DNA from: an uncultured Lachnospiraceae bacterium
Lineage (GTDB): Bacteria; Bacillota; Clostridia; Lachnospirales; Lachnospiraceae
Direction of reading: 5' to 3'
DNA: 64,000 nucleotides
Assembly (NCBI GenBank): GCA_947652735.1
Contig: CANTEG010000009.1
Coordinates: 1 to 64,000 of the forward strand
In this document: piece after piece, positions 36,465 through 46,233 of the stretch
Layout: every line of letters begins with the position of its first letter
Numbering within the stretch: the first letter of the stretch is position 1
Position numbers and translations under genes: made by a program
Notes under the pieces: generated by a model
What the model was told of the DNA's origin: nothing
What the model saw: only the letters and a program-made list of their open reading frames with translations
Database searches by the model: none

Positions 36465-37671
36465 CATCGGTTTGAAGATTATCTCCGTTGTGGTGGCAAT
36501 TATATTTTGGCTTGTTGTCATGAACATTTCTGATTACACAATGACCGTCAGGATAGATGATATACCGGTACAGCAGATTAATGGTGATGTGCTGGCAGGT
36601 TTGGATCAGGTATATGATGTTGCAAGCGGTGATACGGTTTCTATAGTCGTGCGGGGCAGAAGGTCCATTGTAAGTAAGCTTACGAAGGATGATTTTGTTG
36701 CGGTTGCCGATTTATCAAAAATGTCAATTACAAATACCGTTCAGATTTTTGTAAACCCGAAGCTTGCTTCCATCAGTGATGATATATCAATCACATACGT
36801 TGACAATACAATGAAGCTTAATTTAGAGGAAAAGGTTTCTGCCCAGTTTCCGATTAAGGCAGTGACAAAGGGAAATCCGATAGATGGTTATGCTATAGGC
36901 GATATTGAGGTAAAACCCAATATTGTTACAATAGAAGGACCGAAAAGTGCAATAGATAAAATCACGGAAGTACGGGCAGTGGTTAACACGGATGGAATAA
37001 AATCCGCATATGAGCTGGATAGCAGTATTCAGTTGTTTGATGCGTATGGGGAGGAAATCGTCAACGATAAGCTTGCCCTAAGCTTAGAGAAAGTCACAGT
37101 AACCGTAAATGTATATCCTGTGATTGCTGTGCCAATCAATGTATCCGTAAGAGGAACCCCTGGCGATGGCTACGATGTAAGAGAAATTGCCTATCAGCCG
37201 AAGACGGTACTTGTAGCTGGAACCGAGGATAAATTAGACAGGATATCTTCGATTGAAATTAATGATATATCAGTCAGCGGACTAACTGAAAATGTTGAAA
37301 CAATGATTAACTTAAGTGATTATTTGCCAAGCGGCGTATTTATAGCACAGGATAATCAGGATGTGGCTATCAGCATTATCATCGAAAAGCTTGCGAGTGT
37401 TAAATTAAATGTAAGCCCGAACGATATAACCCTGTCTGGAAAGAACAACAGATATACATATAAGGTTGCTCTTTCGGATGGATATAATGTGACTATATCA
37501 GGTCTTGGAGATTCCATTAAGGATATTAGCTTATTATCGTTAAAACCAAGTATAGACTGCTCAAAGCTGTCTGTTGGAATAAACAATAACGTGACTCTTG
37601 ATTTACAAAGTATTGATGGTATTTCCTGTAGTACTTCAGGAAGTGTAACCATAGTTGTTGAAGAAAGGTAG
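36442..37671 (+). CDS. cdaR: CdaR, YbbR-domain regulator of CdaA
   Basis: 409 residues. One N-terminal membrane helix (residues 8-28, LKIISVVVAIIFWLVVMNIS) and an extracytoplasmic part with four YbbR repeats, recognisable from the recurrent V-x-V-x-G-T/P-x-x-A/G pattern (VTIEGPKSAIDKITEV, VLVAGTEDKLDRISSI). In Firmicutes it binds and modulates CdaA. ATG 36442 is preceded by GGGGGT and overlaps cdaA by 23 nt. Confidence 0.93.
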   Translation: MKKKLLDNIGLKIISVVVAIIFWLVVMNISDYTMTVRIDDIPVQQINGDVLAGLDQVYDVASGDTVSIVVRGRRSIVSKLTKDDFVAVADLSKMSITNTVQIFVNPKLASISDDISITYVDNTMKLNLEEKVSAQFPIKAVTKGNPIDGYAIGDIEVKPNIVTIEGPKSAIDKITEVRAVVNTDGIKSAYELDSSIQLFDAYGEEIVNDKLALSLEKVTVTVNVYPVIAVPINVSVRGTPGDGYDVREIAYQPKTVLVAGTEDKLDRISSIEINDISVSGLTENVETMINLSDYLPSGVFIAQDNQDVAISIIIEKLASVKLNVSPNDITLSGKNNRYTYKVALSDGYNVTISGLGDSIKDISLLSLKPSIDCSKLSVGINNNVTLDLQSIDGISCSTSGSVTIVVEER

Positions 37672-37678
37672 CGATAGT

Positions 37679-38389
37679 ATGATAGAAAAGCTTAAAAATG
37701 CGGTAAATGAGTGCAGTTACATAGTGTTTTTTGGCGGGGCAGGAGTTTCTACGGAAAGCGGTATACCTGATTTCCGAAGTGTTGACGGATTGTATAACCA
37801 AAAGTATAAATATCCGCCTGAAACGATTATCAGCCATTCCTTTTACATGAAAAATCCTGAGGAATTTTACGAGTTTTACAAGGATAAGATGCTGTTTTTG
37901 GATGCAAAGCCTAATGCGGCACATATAAAGCTGGCTGAGCTTGAGCAAACGGGAAAGCTTAAGGCTGTTGTAACCCAAAATATAGACGGACTTCATCAGG
38001 CGGCAGGCAGCAGTGAAGTGCTTGAGCTTCACGGCTCGGTGCACAGGAATTACTGCCGAAAGTGTGGAAAGTTTTTTGATTTGGAATACATTGTAAAATC
38101 GGATGGTGTCCCAAAGTGTGATGATTGTGGAGGGGTCATTAAGCCTGATGTGGTTCTTTACGAGGAGGGGCTTGACCAGACTACCATTGCAAGGACGATA
38201 GACCACATTTCACATGCAGATATGCTTATTATCGGAGGAACCTCTCTTGCAGTGTACCCTGCGGCAGGGCTGATTGACTATTTCAAGGGCAAGTATCTTG
38301 TTGTAATCAACATGGCACCTACGGCAAGGGATGTAAATGCAGATATTCTCATCAAAGATAAGATTGGTGAAGTTTTCTCACAGCTATAG
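37679..38389 (+). CDS. cobB: Sirtuin-type NAD-dependent protein deacylase
   Basis: 236 residues. NAD-binding GAGVSTESGIPDFRS, catalytic TQNIDGLH and His of ELHGSVHRNYC, zinc Cys pairs CRKC and CDDC, GGTSLAVYP and INMAPT. Length and motifs fit a canonical deacetylase/desuccinylase rather than the macrodomain-linked SirTM subtype. ATG 37679 follows GAAAGG. It is 8 nt after cdaR, so probably in the same transcript, an uncommon association. Confidence 0.95.
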   Translation: MIEKLKNAVNECSYIVFFGGAGVSTESGIPDFRSVDGLYNQKYKYPPETIISHSFYMKNPEEFYEFYKDKMLFLDAKPNAAHIKLAELEQTGKLKAVVTQNIDGLHQAAGSSEVLELHGSVHRNYCRKCGKFFDLEYIVKSDGVPKCDDCGGVIKPDVVLYEEGLDQTTIARTIDHISHADMLIIGGTSLAVYPAAGLIDYFKGKYLVVINMAPTARDVNADILIKDKIGEVFSQL

Positions 38390-38396
38390 ATGATTC

Positions 38397-38430
38397 AAAC
38401 CACCCTGGTTCAAGTTTTGGGGTGGTTTTT
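38397..38430 (+). terminator. Terminator after cobB
   Basis: AAACCACCC (38397-38405) pairs with GGGTGGTTT (38420-38428), then T residues. Confidence 0.85.
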
Positions 38431-38463
38431 CTATGCATCAACCCCATTCTATAAAAATTAGCC

Positions 38464-38689
38464 ATGAGCAAAACTCTGCTTTTATAAACGTCCGTTGTAC
38501 AATATAGACAAATTACCACAAGACACGCTTTCGCTATGCGTCGCATGTAGCGGTCTATATCATTATTTTGCGAAGCAAAGTGATGATTAAAAAGCGAAGC
38601 TTTTTAAGTACCGACGGCTCCCTAATGTCTTGTTTGTAATATTGTCTATGTTGCACAACTACTTTTTTGAAATAATAAGTTTTGCTCAT
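38464..38689. repeat. 226-bp MITE-like palindromic element
   Basis: Ends in perfect 12-bp inverted repeats ATGAGCAAAACT and AGTTTTGCTCAT. The similarity continues inward about 50 bp (TTGTACAATATAGACAA on the left against the complement of TTGTCTATGTTGCACAA on the right). Near-identical A-rich direct repeats TCTATAAAAATTA flank it (38448-38460, 38691-38704), like a target duplication. The centre has two hairpins with GCGAAGC tips (38567-38579 and 38589-38605). No coding capacity. Non-autonomous mobile element or structured RNA/DNA unit. It occupies most of the 38431-38715 gap. Confidence 0.65.
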
Positions 38690-38715
38690 GTCTATAAAAA
38701 ATTAATATTAAACTA

Positions 38716-38772
38716 TTGACAATACACCTGTATTGTACTATTATACTATTGTATTAAGATGATAGTACAATA
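38716..38772 (+). promoter_or_regulatory. Promoter and operator of the gntR-ABC operon
   Basis: TTGACA (38716-38721), 17 bp, TATTAT (38739-38744). An 11-bp perfect inverted repeat, TATTGTACTAT (38731-38741) and ATAGTACAATA (38762-38772), overlaps the -10 and the start region. Position fits autorepression by the GntR protein encoded next. Confidence 0.65.
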
Positions 38773-38845
38773 GTACATAAGAGGTGATAGGAAATAAAAT
38801 CTCGTTTTGTACATGGAAAACTAGTGTAAAACAGGAGGTGAGTAA

Positions 38846-39223
38846 ATGTCATGGAAATTTACAGGTGAGGCACCCATATATATACAGATTATGGATGAAA
38901 TAAAGCTTAGAATTGCCAGGGGGCGGCTCAAGGCAGGTGACAAGGTTCCGTCTGTGAGGGAGCTTGCAGTTATGGCAGGAGTAAATCCAAACACCATGCA
39001 GAAAGCATTATCAGAGTTGGAACGGGAAGGCGTCCTTTATAGCCAGCGTACATCAGGCAGATTTGTCTCGGACAAAATGCCAAGCGGGGTGGATGTAAAA
39101 AATGATGTGGGGAAAAAATATACGAAAGCCTACGTTGATGATATGCGGCTGCTTGGGTACAGTGACGAAACGATTGTAGAACTTTTAAATCAGCACATTG
39201 AGGAGGAGAGAGAAAATGAGTGA
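38846..39223 (+). CDS. GntR-family regulator, YtrA type
   Basis: 125 residues: only a winged-helix domain (IARGRLKAGDKVPSVRELAV, NPNTMQKALSELEREGVLY) plus a short helical dimerisation tail. Small YtrA-type GntR regulators are nearly always followed by ABC genes, as here. AGGAGGTG 5 nt before ATG. Its stop overlaps the ABC ATPase start by 8 nt. Probable autorepressor acting on the palindrome at 38731-38772. Confidence 0.93.
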   Translation: MSWKFTGEAPIYIQIMDEIKLRIARGRLKAGDKVPSVRELAVMAGVNPNTMQKALSELEREGVLYSQRTSGRFVSDKMPSGVDVKNDVGKKYTKAYVDDMRLLGYSDETIVELLNQHIEEERENE

Positions 39224-39917
39224 TTTAGTTCAAATATCCGGAGTGTCGAAGCACTACGGAACGAAAAAGGTTATATTCGACAATTTGAATTTAAGCCTTG
39301 AAAGTGGAAAAATTATAGGACTGCTTGGACCAAACGGCAGTGGTAAGACTACATTGATAAAGCTTTTGTCAGGTCTGTTAAGTCCGGCAGCGGGGAGCAT
39401 TCTCATCGATGGGAAGCCTGTTGGACATGAGTCAAAGGCGGTTGTTTCCTACCTGCCTGAAAGAACCTATTTTAATGAAAGTCTTAAAGTAAAAAGTCTG
39501 GTAAATATGTTTAAGGATTTTTATGCAGATTTTGATGAAGCAAGAGCTTACGAAATGATGGGTCTTTTGAATATAGACGCTAACATGACGCTGAAAAAGC
39601 TGTCAAAGGGAAACAAAGAAAAGGTGCAGCTTATTATGGTTATGAGCAGGCGGGCGAAGCTTTATCTTTTAGATGAGCCAATTGCAGGTGTTGACCCTGC
39701 CGCAAGGGATTACATTTTAAATACCATACTTACTAATTATGACCCATGTGCGACAATTCTTTTGTCCACGCATCTGATATATGATATAGAAAAGATATTG
39801 GATGAGATTATATTTATTAAAAATGGTGAAATTGTCTGCCATAAGCCGGCAGATGAATTGAGGGAAGAAAGAGGAATGTCCATTGACGAGATATTTAGGG
39901 AGGTGTTCAGATGTTAG
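39216..39917 (+). CDS. ABC transporter ATPase (YtrB type)
   Basis: 233 residues. Walker A GPNGSGKTT, Walker B LYLLDEPIAGVDP, signature replaced by LSKGNKEKVQL (LSKGN variant common in this class). ATG 39216 has AGGAGGAG upstream. It overlaps gntR by 8 nt and the permease by 7 nt. Probably drives export or cell-envelope stress response rather than import; no binding protein is present. Confidence 0.92.
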   Translation: MSDLVQISGVSKHYGTKKVIFDNLNLSLESGKIIGLLGPNGSGKTTLIKLLSGLLSPAAGSILIDGKPVGHESKAVVSYLPERTYFNESLKVKSLVNMFKDFYADFDEARAYEMMGLLNIDANMTLKKLSKGNKEKVQLIMVMSRRAKLYLLDEPIAGVDPAARDYILNTILTNYDPCATILLSTHLIYDIEKILDEIIFIKNGEIVCHKPADELREERGMSIDEIFREVFRC

Positions 39918-40732
39918 GAAAGCTGATTAAAAATGAATTTATTCAAAGAGGAAAACAGGTGGCACTTATATTTTGTGCACTGCTTGCTATGAGCCTGATA
40001 ACAGCGTTGCTTTGGATTATTAGACCACATATAACAACAAATTTCTTTGATTTCTTTATTGGTTTATTTACAACAATATATGGCATCGGGGCTGTGGTTG
40101 CAGCAGTAGGACTTTTGGCACTTTCAATCGGAGATTTTGGAAAGAGGCTGTTTAAGGATCAGGGCTATCTGACCCATACACTGCCTGTTAAAACATCCCA
40201 GATTATTTTTGCACGTATGGTTTTCGATGTTGTACTTATTATTGCCATAGCAGTGATATATCCAGTTGCAATCAGCATCGCTTGCCGTGATTTTTCGGTT
40301 ATCAGGGATACGCTGGAAGGTCTTAGTGATATCGTATCAAGGCTGTCAGGTGGAGTCCTTGAATCATCAATTGTGGTGGTAGATATTATACTTGTCTTAG
40401 TGGCAATGCTTTTAACATCTTTATCATCATTATGGATGTTTAATGCTGCATATGCAATTGGTCACGCGTTTAATACAGCGAAAAGAGGCATGTCAATAGC
40501 AGCATATATCATAATTTCCTTTATCACTGGCACGGTATCATATTTTTTTGGCTGGCTGATGGACGAGACGGCAATGGGCGACGTAGTTATTAATGGCATG
40601 AGAAGTTCACTTCATCCTGAGGTTTCGATGATGGTACTGCTTATTTTCACATGTATAGTGGCGGCAGTTGGAGTTGCAATATTTGCTGTGATAACAAGCT
40701 TCGTTTGCAAAAAAAGACTGAATTTGGAGTAA
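39911..40732 (+). CDS. ABC transporter membrane subunit
   Basis: 273 residues with about six membrane helices (starting at residues 18, 52, 98, 155, 185 and 240), the ABC-2-like plan of YtrC/YtrD permeases. MLGKLIKNEFIQRGKQV is a typical cytosolic N-terminus. Overlaps the ATPase by 7 nt, completing a regulator-ATPase-permease operon. Confidence 0.88.
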   Translation: MLGKLIKNEFIQRGKQVALIFCALLAMSLITALLWIIRPHITTNFFDFFIGLFTTIYGIGAVVAAVGLLALSIGDFGKRLFKDQGYLTHTLPVKTSQIIFARMVFDVVLIIAIAVIYPVAISIACRDFSVIRDTLEGLSDIVSRLSGGVLESSIVVVDIILVLVAMLLTSLSSLWMFNAAYAIGHAFNTAKRGMSIAAYIIISFITGTVSYFFGWLMDETAMGDVVINGMRSSLHPEVSMMVLLIFTCIVAAVGVAIFAVITSFVCKKRLNLE

Positions 40733-40782
40733 AACATTAAAATATATAATCGAAAATATAATTAAATAAAATAAAAAACCTC

Positions 40783-40833
40783 TTGACTTTAATATAAATA
40801 GTGTTATAGTACAAGTATAACAAATATAACACT
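40783..40833 (+). promoter_or_regulatory. clpB promoter with inverted-repeat operator
   Basis: TTGACT (40783-40788), 16 bp, TATAGT (40805-40810). The 9-bp perfect inverted repeat AGTGTTATA (40800-40808) and TATAACACT (40825-40833) covers the -10 region. It is neither CIRCE nor a CtsR heptamer repeat. ATAGTACAA here also occurs in the gntR operator, so the YtrA-type protein could act here too. Confidence 0.55.
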
Positions 40834-40882
40834 GTGATACTTAGCTGTTATTTTTAACAGAATGAGTATATAATATTAGTCA

Positions 40883-40976
40883 ATTGCGGAATGTCATATT
40901 ATCGAAAAGTAGTTGTACAATATAGACAATATTGTACAACGGACGTTCTAACAAACAACGTTTTGCAATTGTCTAA
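40883..40976. repeat. Short palindromic element related to the 38464 element
   Basis: Flanking direct repeats GTATATAATATTAGTCA (40866-40882) and a 19-bp version with an extra AT (40977-40995). Ends are imperfect inverted repeats around CAATTGC and GCAATTG. The centre has the perfect 11-bp inverted repeat TTGTACAATAT / ATATTGTACAA, and the flank ACGGACGTT is the complement of the start of the left arm of the 38464 element. It lies in the clpB leader. Confidence 0.55.
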
Positions 40977-41007
40977 GTATATAATATATTAGTCAGGAGG
41001 TATTTTT

Positions 41008-43584
41008 ATGGACGCAGAAAAATTTACTAGAAAATCTCTGGAAGTGATTGAAAATTGTGAGAAGCTTGCATATGAATATAACAATCAGGAAATAGATCAG
41101 GAGCATATACTGTATAGCCTTATATCGGTTGAGGATAGTCTCATAGCACAGCTGCTTGAAAATATGCAGGTAAACATGGAAAGCTTTTCGAAGGAATGTG
41201 AGAAGCTTGTGGCATACAGACCAAAGGTATCAGGAGGAAAGCTTTTTACAAGTCCTGATTTTTCAAAGGTGTTGATTCAGGCGGAGCAGGAAGTAAAGCA
41301 GATGGGAGACGGATATATTTCTGTTGAACATATTTTCCTTGCCATATTGGAGAAAATGAATAAGGCAGTAAAGGGGCTTATTATGGGCTACGGCATAACA
41401 AGAAATAAATTTCTTGAGGCACTTGCCGCAGTAAGGGGGAATAAGCGTGTGGAGTCCGACAACCCTGAGGCAACCTATGACACATTAAACAAATATGGGT
41501 ATAATCTTGTGGAGCGTGCAAGGCAGCAGAAGCTTGATCCTGTCATAGGACGTGACAACGAGATTAGAAATATCATAAGAATTTTATCAAGGAAAACAAA
41601 AAACAATCCTGTCTTAATTGGTGAACCGGGCGTTGGGAAAACAGCGGCAATCGAGGGGCTTGCCCAGAGAATTGTGAGAGGTGATGTGCCTGACTCCTTG
41701 AAGCAAAAGGAAATATTTGCACTGGACATGGGTGCCATGCTGGCAGGAGCAAAATACAGAGGCGAGTTTGAGGAACGGCTTAAGGCAGTTCTTGATGAGG
41801 TAAAGGCATCTGACGGAGAAATCATCCTGTTTATAGATGAGCTCCACACGATTGTGGGGGCAGGCAAGACGGAAGGCTCTATGGATGCAGGAAATATGCT
41901 GAAGCCAATGCTTGCAAGGGGCGAGCTTCACTGTATCGGTGCGACAACCCTTGACGAATACAGAAAATATATCGAGAAGGATGCGGCACTGGAACGGCGG
42001 TTTCAGCCTGTTATGGTAAATGAGCCGTCGGTCATTGATACCATATCGATTTTGAGAGGCATCAAAAATCGTTTTGAGGTGTTCCATGGTGTTAAAATAA
42101 ATGATGGGGCACTGGTTTCTGCGGCAACACTGTCTGACCGATACATTACGGACCGATTTTTGCCTGACAAGGCAATCGACCTTGTGGATGAGGCATGTGC
42201 CATGATAAAAACTGAGCTTGAGTCCATGCCTGCCGAGATAGACGAGATATCAAGAAAGGTAATGCAGCTTGAAATAGAGGAAGCAGCGTTGAAAAATGAG
42301 GATGACAACCTGAGTAAGGACAGGCTTGTAGCACTGCGGAAAGAGCTTTCGGAGCTTCGCGATAAGGCAAACAGCATGAAAGCAATATGGGAAAATGAAA
42401 AGAGCGGAGTGGAAACTGTCAGAAAGCTCAGGGAAGAAATTGAACAGTTAAAAGACCAGATACAGATTGCCCAGAGGAATTATGATTTGGAAAAGGCAGC
42501 CGAGCTGCAATACGGAAAGCTGCCACAGCTTGTATCGGAGCTGGAAAAACTGGAATCGGAGCTTTCGGAAAAGGATAGGAGCTTGGTGCATGAGGCTGTC
42601 ACCGATGAGGAAATTGCAAAGATTGTGTCAAAATGGACAGGTATTCCGATATCAAAGCTTACGGAGACAGAGCGGAACAAGACCTTACATCTTGCCGATG
42701 AGCTTCATAAGCGGGTAATCGGTCAGGATAACGCGGTGGAGCTTGTGTCGGAGGCTATCATAAGGTCGAAGGCAGGTATCAAGGACCCGACAAAGCCGAT
42801 TGGTTCTTTTCTGTTCCTTGGACCTACAGGTGTGGGAAAAACGGAGCTTGCAAAGACACTTGCGGCGGCATTGTTTGACAACGAGACAAGCATGGTCAGA
42901 ATTGACATGAGTGAATACATGGAAAAGCACAGTGTCGCAAGGCTGATTGGAGCACCTCCGGGATATGTGGGCTATGACGAGGGTGGACAGCTTACGGAGG
43001 CAGTGAGAAGAAAGCCGTATTCGGTAGTGCTGTTTGATGAAATTGAGAAAGCGCACCCTGATGTATTTAACGTGCTTCTTCAGGTTTTGGATGACGGACG
43101 TATCACGGATGCTAAGGGCAAGACAGTTGATTTTAAAAATACGATTTTAATTATGACGTCAAATATCGGTTCGGACAGTCTGCTAGATGGTATTGACGCA
43201 GACGGCAACATAAGTCCTGAGGCAGAACAAAGTGTTATGGGAAGCCTCAAGGCACATTTCAGACCTGAGTTTATCAACAGGCTGGACGAGATAATTATGT
43301 TTAAGCCTTTGGACAAGACGGCAATCGGCAACATTGTAAGTCTGCTTCTTACTGATTTAAATAAACGTGTAGCTGACAAGGAAATTAGTATTGCAATTTC
43401 CGACAAGGCAAGAGAGTATATTATAATGGCAGGCTATGACCCGATATACGGTGCAAGACCGCTCAAGCGTTATATGCAGAAGAATATAGAAACCTTAGTG
43501 GCAAAATGTATTCTTGCAGGTAATATTGGAAAGGGTGCAGTGCTTACGGTTGATGTTTGCGATGGAAAGCTGGTTGTAGTCTGA
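41008..43584 (+). CDS. clpB: ClpB protein disaggregase
   Basis: 858 residues, the usual ClpB length. Two N-terminal Clp repeats, AAA1 with GEPGVGKTA near residue 204, a full coiled-coil middle domain (about 400-520) that separates ClpB from ClpC, and AAA2 with GPTGVGKTE near 607. It refolds aggregated proteins with DnaK and does not bind ClpP. AGGAGG 7 nt before ATG. Upstream control elements are not CIRCE, despite a CIRCE at hsp20. Confidence 0.96.
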   Translation: MDAEKFTRKSLEVIENCEKLAYEYNNQEIDQEHILYSLISVEDSLIAQLLENMQVNMESFSKECEKLVAYRPKVSGGKLFTSPDFSKVLIQAEQEVKQMGDGYISVEHIFLAILEKMNKAVKGLIMGYGITRNKFLEALAAVRGNKRVESDNPEATYDTLNKYGYNLVERARQQKLDPVIGRDNEIRNIIRILSRKTKNNPVLIGEPGVGKTAAIEGLAQRIVRGDVPDSLKQKEIFALDMGAMLAGAKYRGEFEERLKAVLDEVKASDGEIILFIDELHTIVGAGKTEGSMDAGNMLKPMLARGELHCIGATTLDEYRKYIEKDAALERRFQPVMVNEPSVIDTISILRGIKNRFEVFHGVKINDGALVSAATLSDRYITDRFLPDKAIDLVDEACAMIKTELESMPAEIDEISRKVMQLEIEEAALKNEDDNLSKDRLVALRKELSELRDKANSMKAIWENEKSGVETVRKLREEIEQLKDQIQIAQRNYDLEKAAELQYGKLPQLVSELEKLESELSEKDRSLVHEAVTDEEIAKIVSKWTGIPISKLTETERNKTLHLADELHKRVIGQDNAVELVSEAIIRSKAGIKDPTKPIGSFLFLGPTGVGKTELAKTLAAALFDNETSMVRIDMSEYMEKHSVARLIGAPPGYVGYDEGGQLTEAVRRKPYSVVLFDEIEKAHPDVFNVLLQVLDDGRITDAKGKTVDFKNTILIMTSNIGSDSLLDGIDADGNISPEAEQSVMGSLKAHFRPEFINRLDEIIMFKPLDKTAIGNIVSLLLTDLNKRVADKEISIAISDKAREYIIMAGYDPIYGARPLKRYMQKNIETLVAKCILAGNIGKGAVLTVDVCDGKLVVV

Positions 43585-43666
43585 TAAACAAGACGGAAAA
43601 GTGCATCTTTTATTAGGGCAATCTTGTTGCATGAATATGATAACAAAAAATTTGTTCTTAATAAAA

Positions 43667-44800
43667 TTACTTGTCATCCCGTGAATACACGATTTTACCA
43701 TCAATTATCGTATAGATGGTGTTGGTAAACGTATTCATGGGATTTCCGTCAAATATGGCAATATCTGCGTCTTTTCCTACCTCAAGGGAACCAACCCGCA
43801 TGTCAACACCGCATATTTTGGCAGGATTAATTGTGATTGATTTAAATGCATCTTCCATTGGAAGCCCTGCACGGACGGAAAGCCCTGCGCAGAGTGAAAG
43901 ATATTGAATCAGAGCGACAGGATGGTCGGTTGTTATGGCTGTCAGGATACCTGCTGCATTTAAGACACCGCAGGTCTTGAAGCTCATGTTTGCAACCTCA
44001 ATTTTATTTTTGGATGTTAAATCAGTTCCAACTATGGCAGGGAATCCTGATTTTTTAATATGCTCAACAATCAGGTGCCCCTCTGTACAGTGGTCAAGGG
44101 TTATGTTGATATCAAATTCTTTCGCTATGCGGATTGCTGTTAAAATATCATCTGCACGGTGTGCATGAACCTTTAAGGGGATTTCCCTGCGAATGACGGG
44201 AAGCATGGCTTCCATGTCAGCATCAAAGCCGTCATCGGGATTGTAGAGTTGTGCTTTTTTTAAAGCATTGCGTAAGAGAGCAGCATTTGCCATACGTGTG
44301 GAGGGATATTTATTTTGGTCGCCATAGCATACCTTCGGATTTTCGCCGAGGGCGGCTTTCATTGCGGCGGGAGCTTTTACAATCATGTCATCGATGCATC
44401 TGCCGTGTGTCTTAATAAATGCAAATTGTCCACCGATAACATTTGCACTGCCAGGTCCAACGAGAACACCTGTAATACCTGCAGCAATTGCCTCATGGAA
44501 TGCGGAATCCATCGGGTTGATGGCATCGATTGCACGAAGTGACGGCGTGACAGGATTTGTACACTCATTACAGTCATCCCCTATGACACCTTTTTTTTCC
44601 TCTGTGATTCCAATGTGTGAATGTGCATCAATGATTCCGGGCATAACGAGCATTCCTGATACATCAAGCTTTGTGTCGCTGCTGCTTGTTAAATTTTCCA
44701 TAGAACCAATCCCAGTGATTGTTTTTCCCTCTGTTTTAATATAGCCCCGTTCGATTACAGGACCATTCATTGTCATTATTTTCCCATTGCAGATAATCAT
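43667..44800 (-). CDS. Amidohydrolase (imidazolonepropionase/dihydroorotase-like)
   Basis: 377 residues. Metal-dependent amidohydrolase barrel with ligands visible in DAHSHIG, HAHRADD, DHCTEGH and TTDHPV; N-terminal IICNGKIMTMNG and C-terminal GSLEVGKDADIAIFDGNPM are the usual flanking strands. Substrate unknown; many such Clostridia proteins are simply annotated amidohydrolase. Start ATG 44800 has TTGGAGG 9 nt upstream, in preference to the earlier in-frame ATG. Confidence 0.9.
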   Translation of the reverse strand: MIICNGKIMTMNGPVIERGYIKTEGKTITGIGSMENLTSSSDTKLDVSGMLVMPGIIDAHSHIGITEEKKGVIGDDCNECTNPVTPSLRAIDAINPMDSAFHEAIAAGITGVLVGPGSANVIGGQFAFIKTHGRCIDDMIVKAPAAMKAALGENPKVCYGDQNKYPSTRMANAALLRNALKKAQLYNPDDGFDADMEAMLPVIRREIPLKVHAHRADDILTAIRIAKEFDINITLDHCTEGHLIVEHIKKSGFPAIVGTDLTSKNKIEVANMSFKTCGVLNAAGILTAITTDHPVALIQYLSLCAGLSVRAGLPMEDAFKSITINPAKICGVDMRVGSLEVGKDADIAIFDGNPMNTFTNTIYTIIDGKIVYSRDDK

Positions 44801-44876
44801 GTTATAAGGCCTCCAAATAATTTGTTTCATAGACTACTAAAACAGATTATCTGCAAAATAGGAAATTATATACTTT

Positions 44877-46187
44877 TTATCGTTCCATTTTCCAAAATGC
44901 AGCACTGTAAGGTGCTAACTCAGAACCACCGCCAAAGTCGTGGTTTTCGCCTGTAATAAGGTCAACAGCCATTCCACAGCCTGCATCAAAATGTGCCGTA
45001 TATGGCTGGTCGCTTGCATTGATTGCTACAAGAACCCGCTCGTTATCTGTTTTTCTCTCAAATATGCACTGATGGTTCGTGAGAACAACAGAGCGGAAGC
45101 CACCATAGTTTAATGCTTCGCTGTTTTTCTTTGCCTCGGCGAGCTTGGAAATCCAGTCGGACAGCTCGTTCCATTCAGGCGCATCATAGCTAAGTCTGAG
45201 TGATGGGTCACCCTCCTCCTTTTTACCTGTTGCTCCCCACTCGCTTCCGTAGTAAACACAAGGCATACCCGGCATGCCGAATGCAAGTGCATAGATAAGC
45301 GGCAGATGATTTTTGTTCGTGAGAATACTTGCGACACGGGTAACATCATGGTTGTCCACAAATGAAAGTAAATGCTTTCCTTTGTAGCGTGTCCACTCCT
45401 CAGGGCCAAACTGCTGGAGAAGACTATGGATAATTTCAAACATATTCATGCTGTTAAAGCTTGAGTAAAGTCCCTTATAGCACATATAGTTTGTAGCACT
45501 GTGGAGCATGCCATCATTTACAAATACGTTGTAGTCACCGTGAAGAAGCTCGCCTAAAAGTAAAAAGTCCTCCTTGAGACCGTCACAGTGCGCACGGAGC
45601 CTTCTGATGAAATCGTGGTCAAGGCAGTATGCAACATCCAGTCGTAAGCCGTCTATGTCAAACTCCTCAATCCAGCCCTTAACACTGTCGAGAATATGCT
45701 GTATAACAGCCTCGTTTCGCAGGTTTAATTTTACAAGATCGTAGTTGCCTTCCCAGCCTTCATACCATAAACCATCATTGTAATTGGAATTGCCATCAAA
45801 GCTTATGTGGAACCAGTCCTTGTACGGAGAGTCCCATCTCTTTTCAAGTACGTCCTGAAATGCCCAAAAGCCTCTGCCGACATGATTGAAAACACCGTCA
45901 AGAACTACCTTGATGTCGTTCTTGTGAAGCTCCTCGCAAACCTTTTTGAAATCTTCATTTGTTCCGAGACGGCAGTCTATTTTTGAATAGTCTCTTGTAT
46001 TGTAACCGTGAGTATCTGACTCAAAGACAGGTGAAAAATAAATTGCATTTGCACCCAGTTTCTTAATATGTGGTATCCAGTCCACCACCTTCGTTATTCT
46101 TGATGTTTGAGCACCATCATTTTCAAATGGAGCACCGCAAAAACCAAGTGGATAAATTTGATAAAATACACTTTCGTAAGCCCACAT
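44877..46187 (-). CDS. GH13 alpha-amylase-family glycosidase
   Basis: 436 residues. (beta/alpha)8 barrel of family GH13: conserved DGVFNHVG, nucleophile Asp in DGLRLDVAYCLD, acid/base Glu in LLGELLHGDY, transition-state Asp in FVDNHDVTR. No signal peptide, so it is intracellular and probably acts on imported maltodextrins (neopullulanase/maltodextrinase-like). Start ATG 46187 has AAAGGAGG 7 nt upstream; the longer frame upstream has no coding character. Its promoter has an operator-like palindrome. Confidence 0.92.
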   Translation of the reverse strand: MWAYESVFYQIYPLGFCGAPFENDGAQTSRITKVVDWIPHIKKLGANAIYFSPVFESDTHGYNTRDYSKIDCRLGTNEDFKKVCEELHKNDIKVVLDGVFNHVGRGFWAFQDVLEKRWDSPYKDWFHISFDGNSNYNDGLWYEGWEGNYDLVKLNLRNEAVIQHILDSVKGWIEEFDIDGLRLDVAYCLDHDFIRRLRAHCDGLKEDFLLLGELLHGDYNVFVNDGMLHSATNYMCYKGLYSSFNSMNMFEIIHSLLQQFGPEEWTRYKGKHLLSFVDNHDVTRVASILTNKNHLPLIYALAFGMPGMPCVYYGSEWGATGKKEEGDPSLRLSYDAPEWNELSDWISKLAEAKKNSEALNYGGFRSVVLTNHQCIFERKTDNERVLVAINASDQPYTAHFDAGCGMAVDLITGENHDFGGGSELAPYSAAFWKMER

Positions 46188-46233
46188 TGGATTGCCTCCT
46201 TTCTTATTACAAACATTTTCAAAATACTGATGT

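Noticed and set aside
6889..38389. SirTM-macrodomain ADP-ribosylation operon
   Set aside because: The macrodomain and the sirtuin are 30 kb apart, on opposite strands, and the sirtuin is of the ordinary deacylase type.
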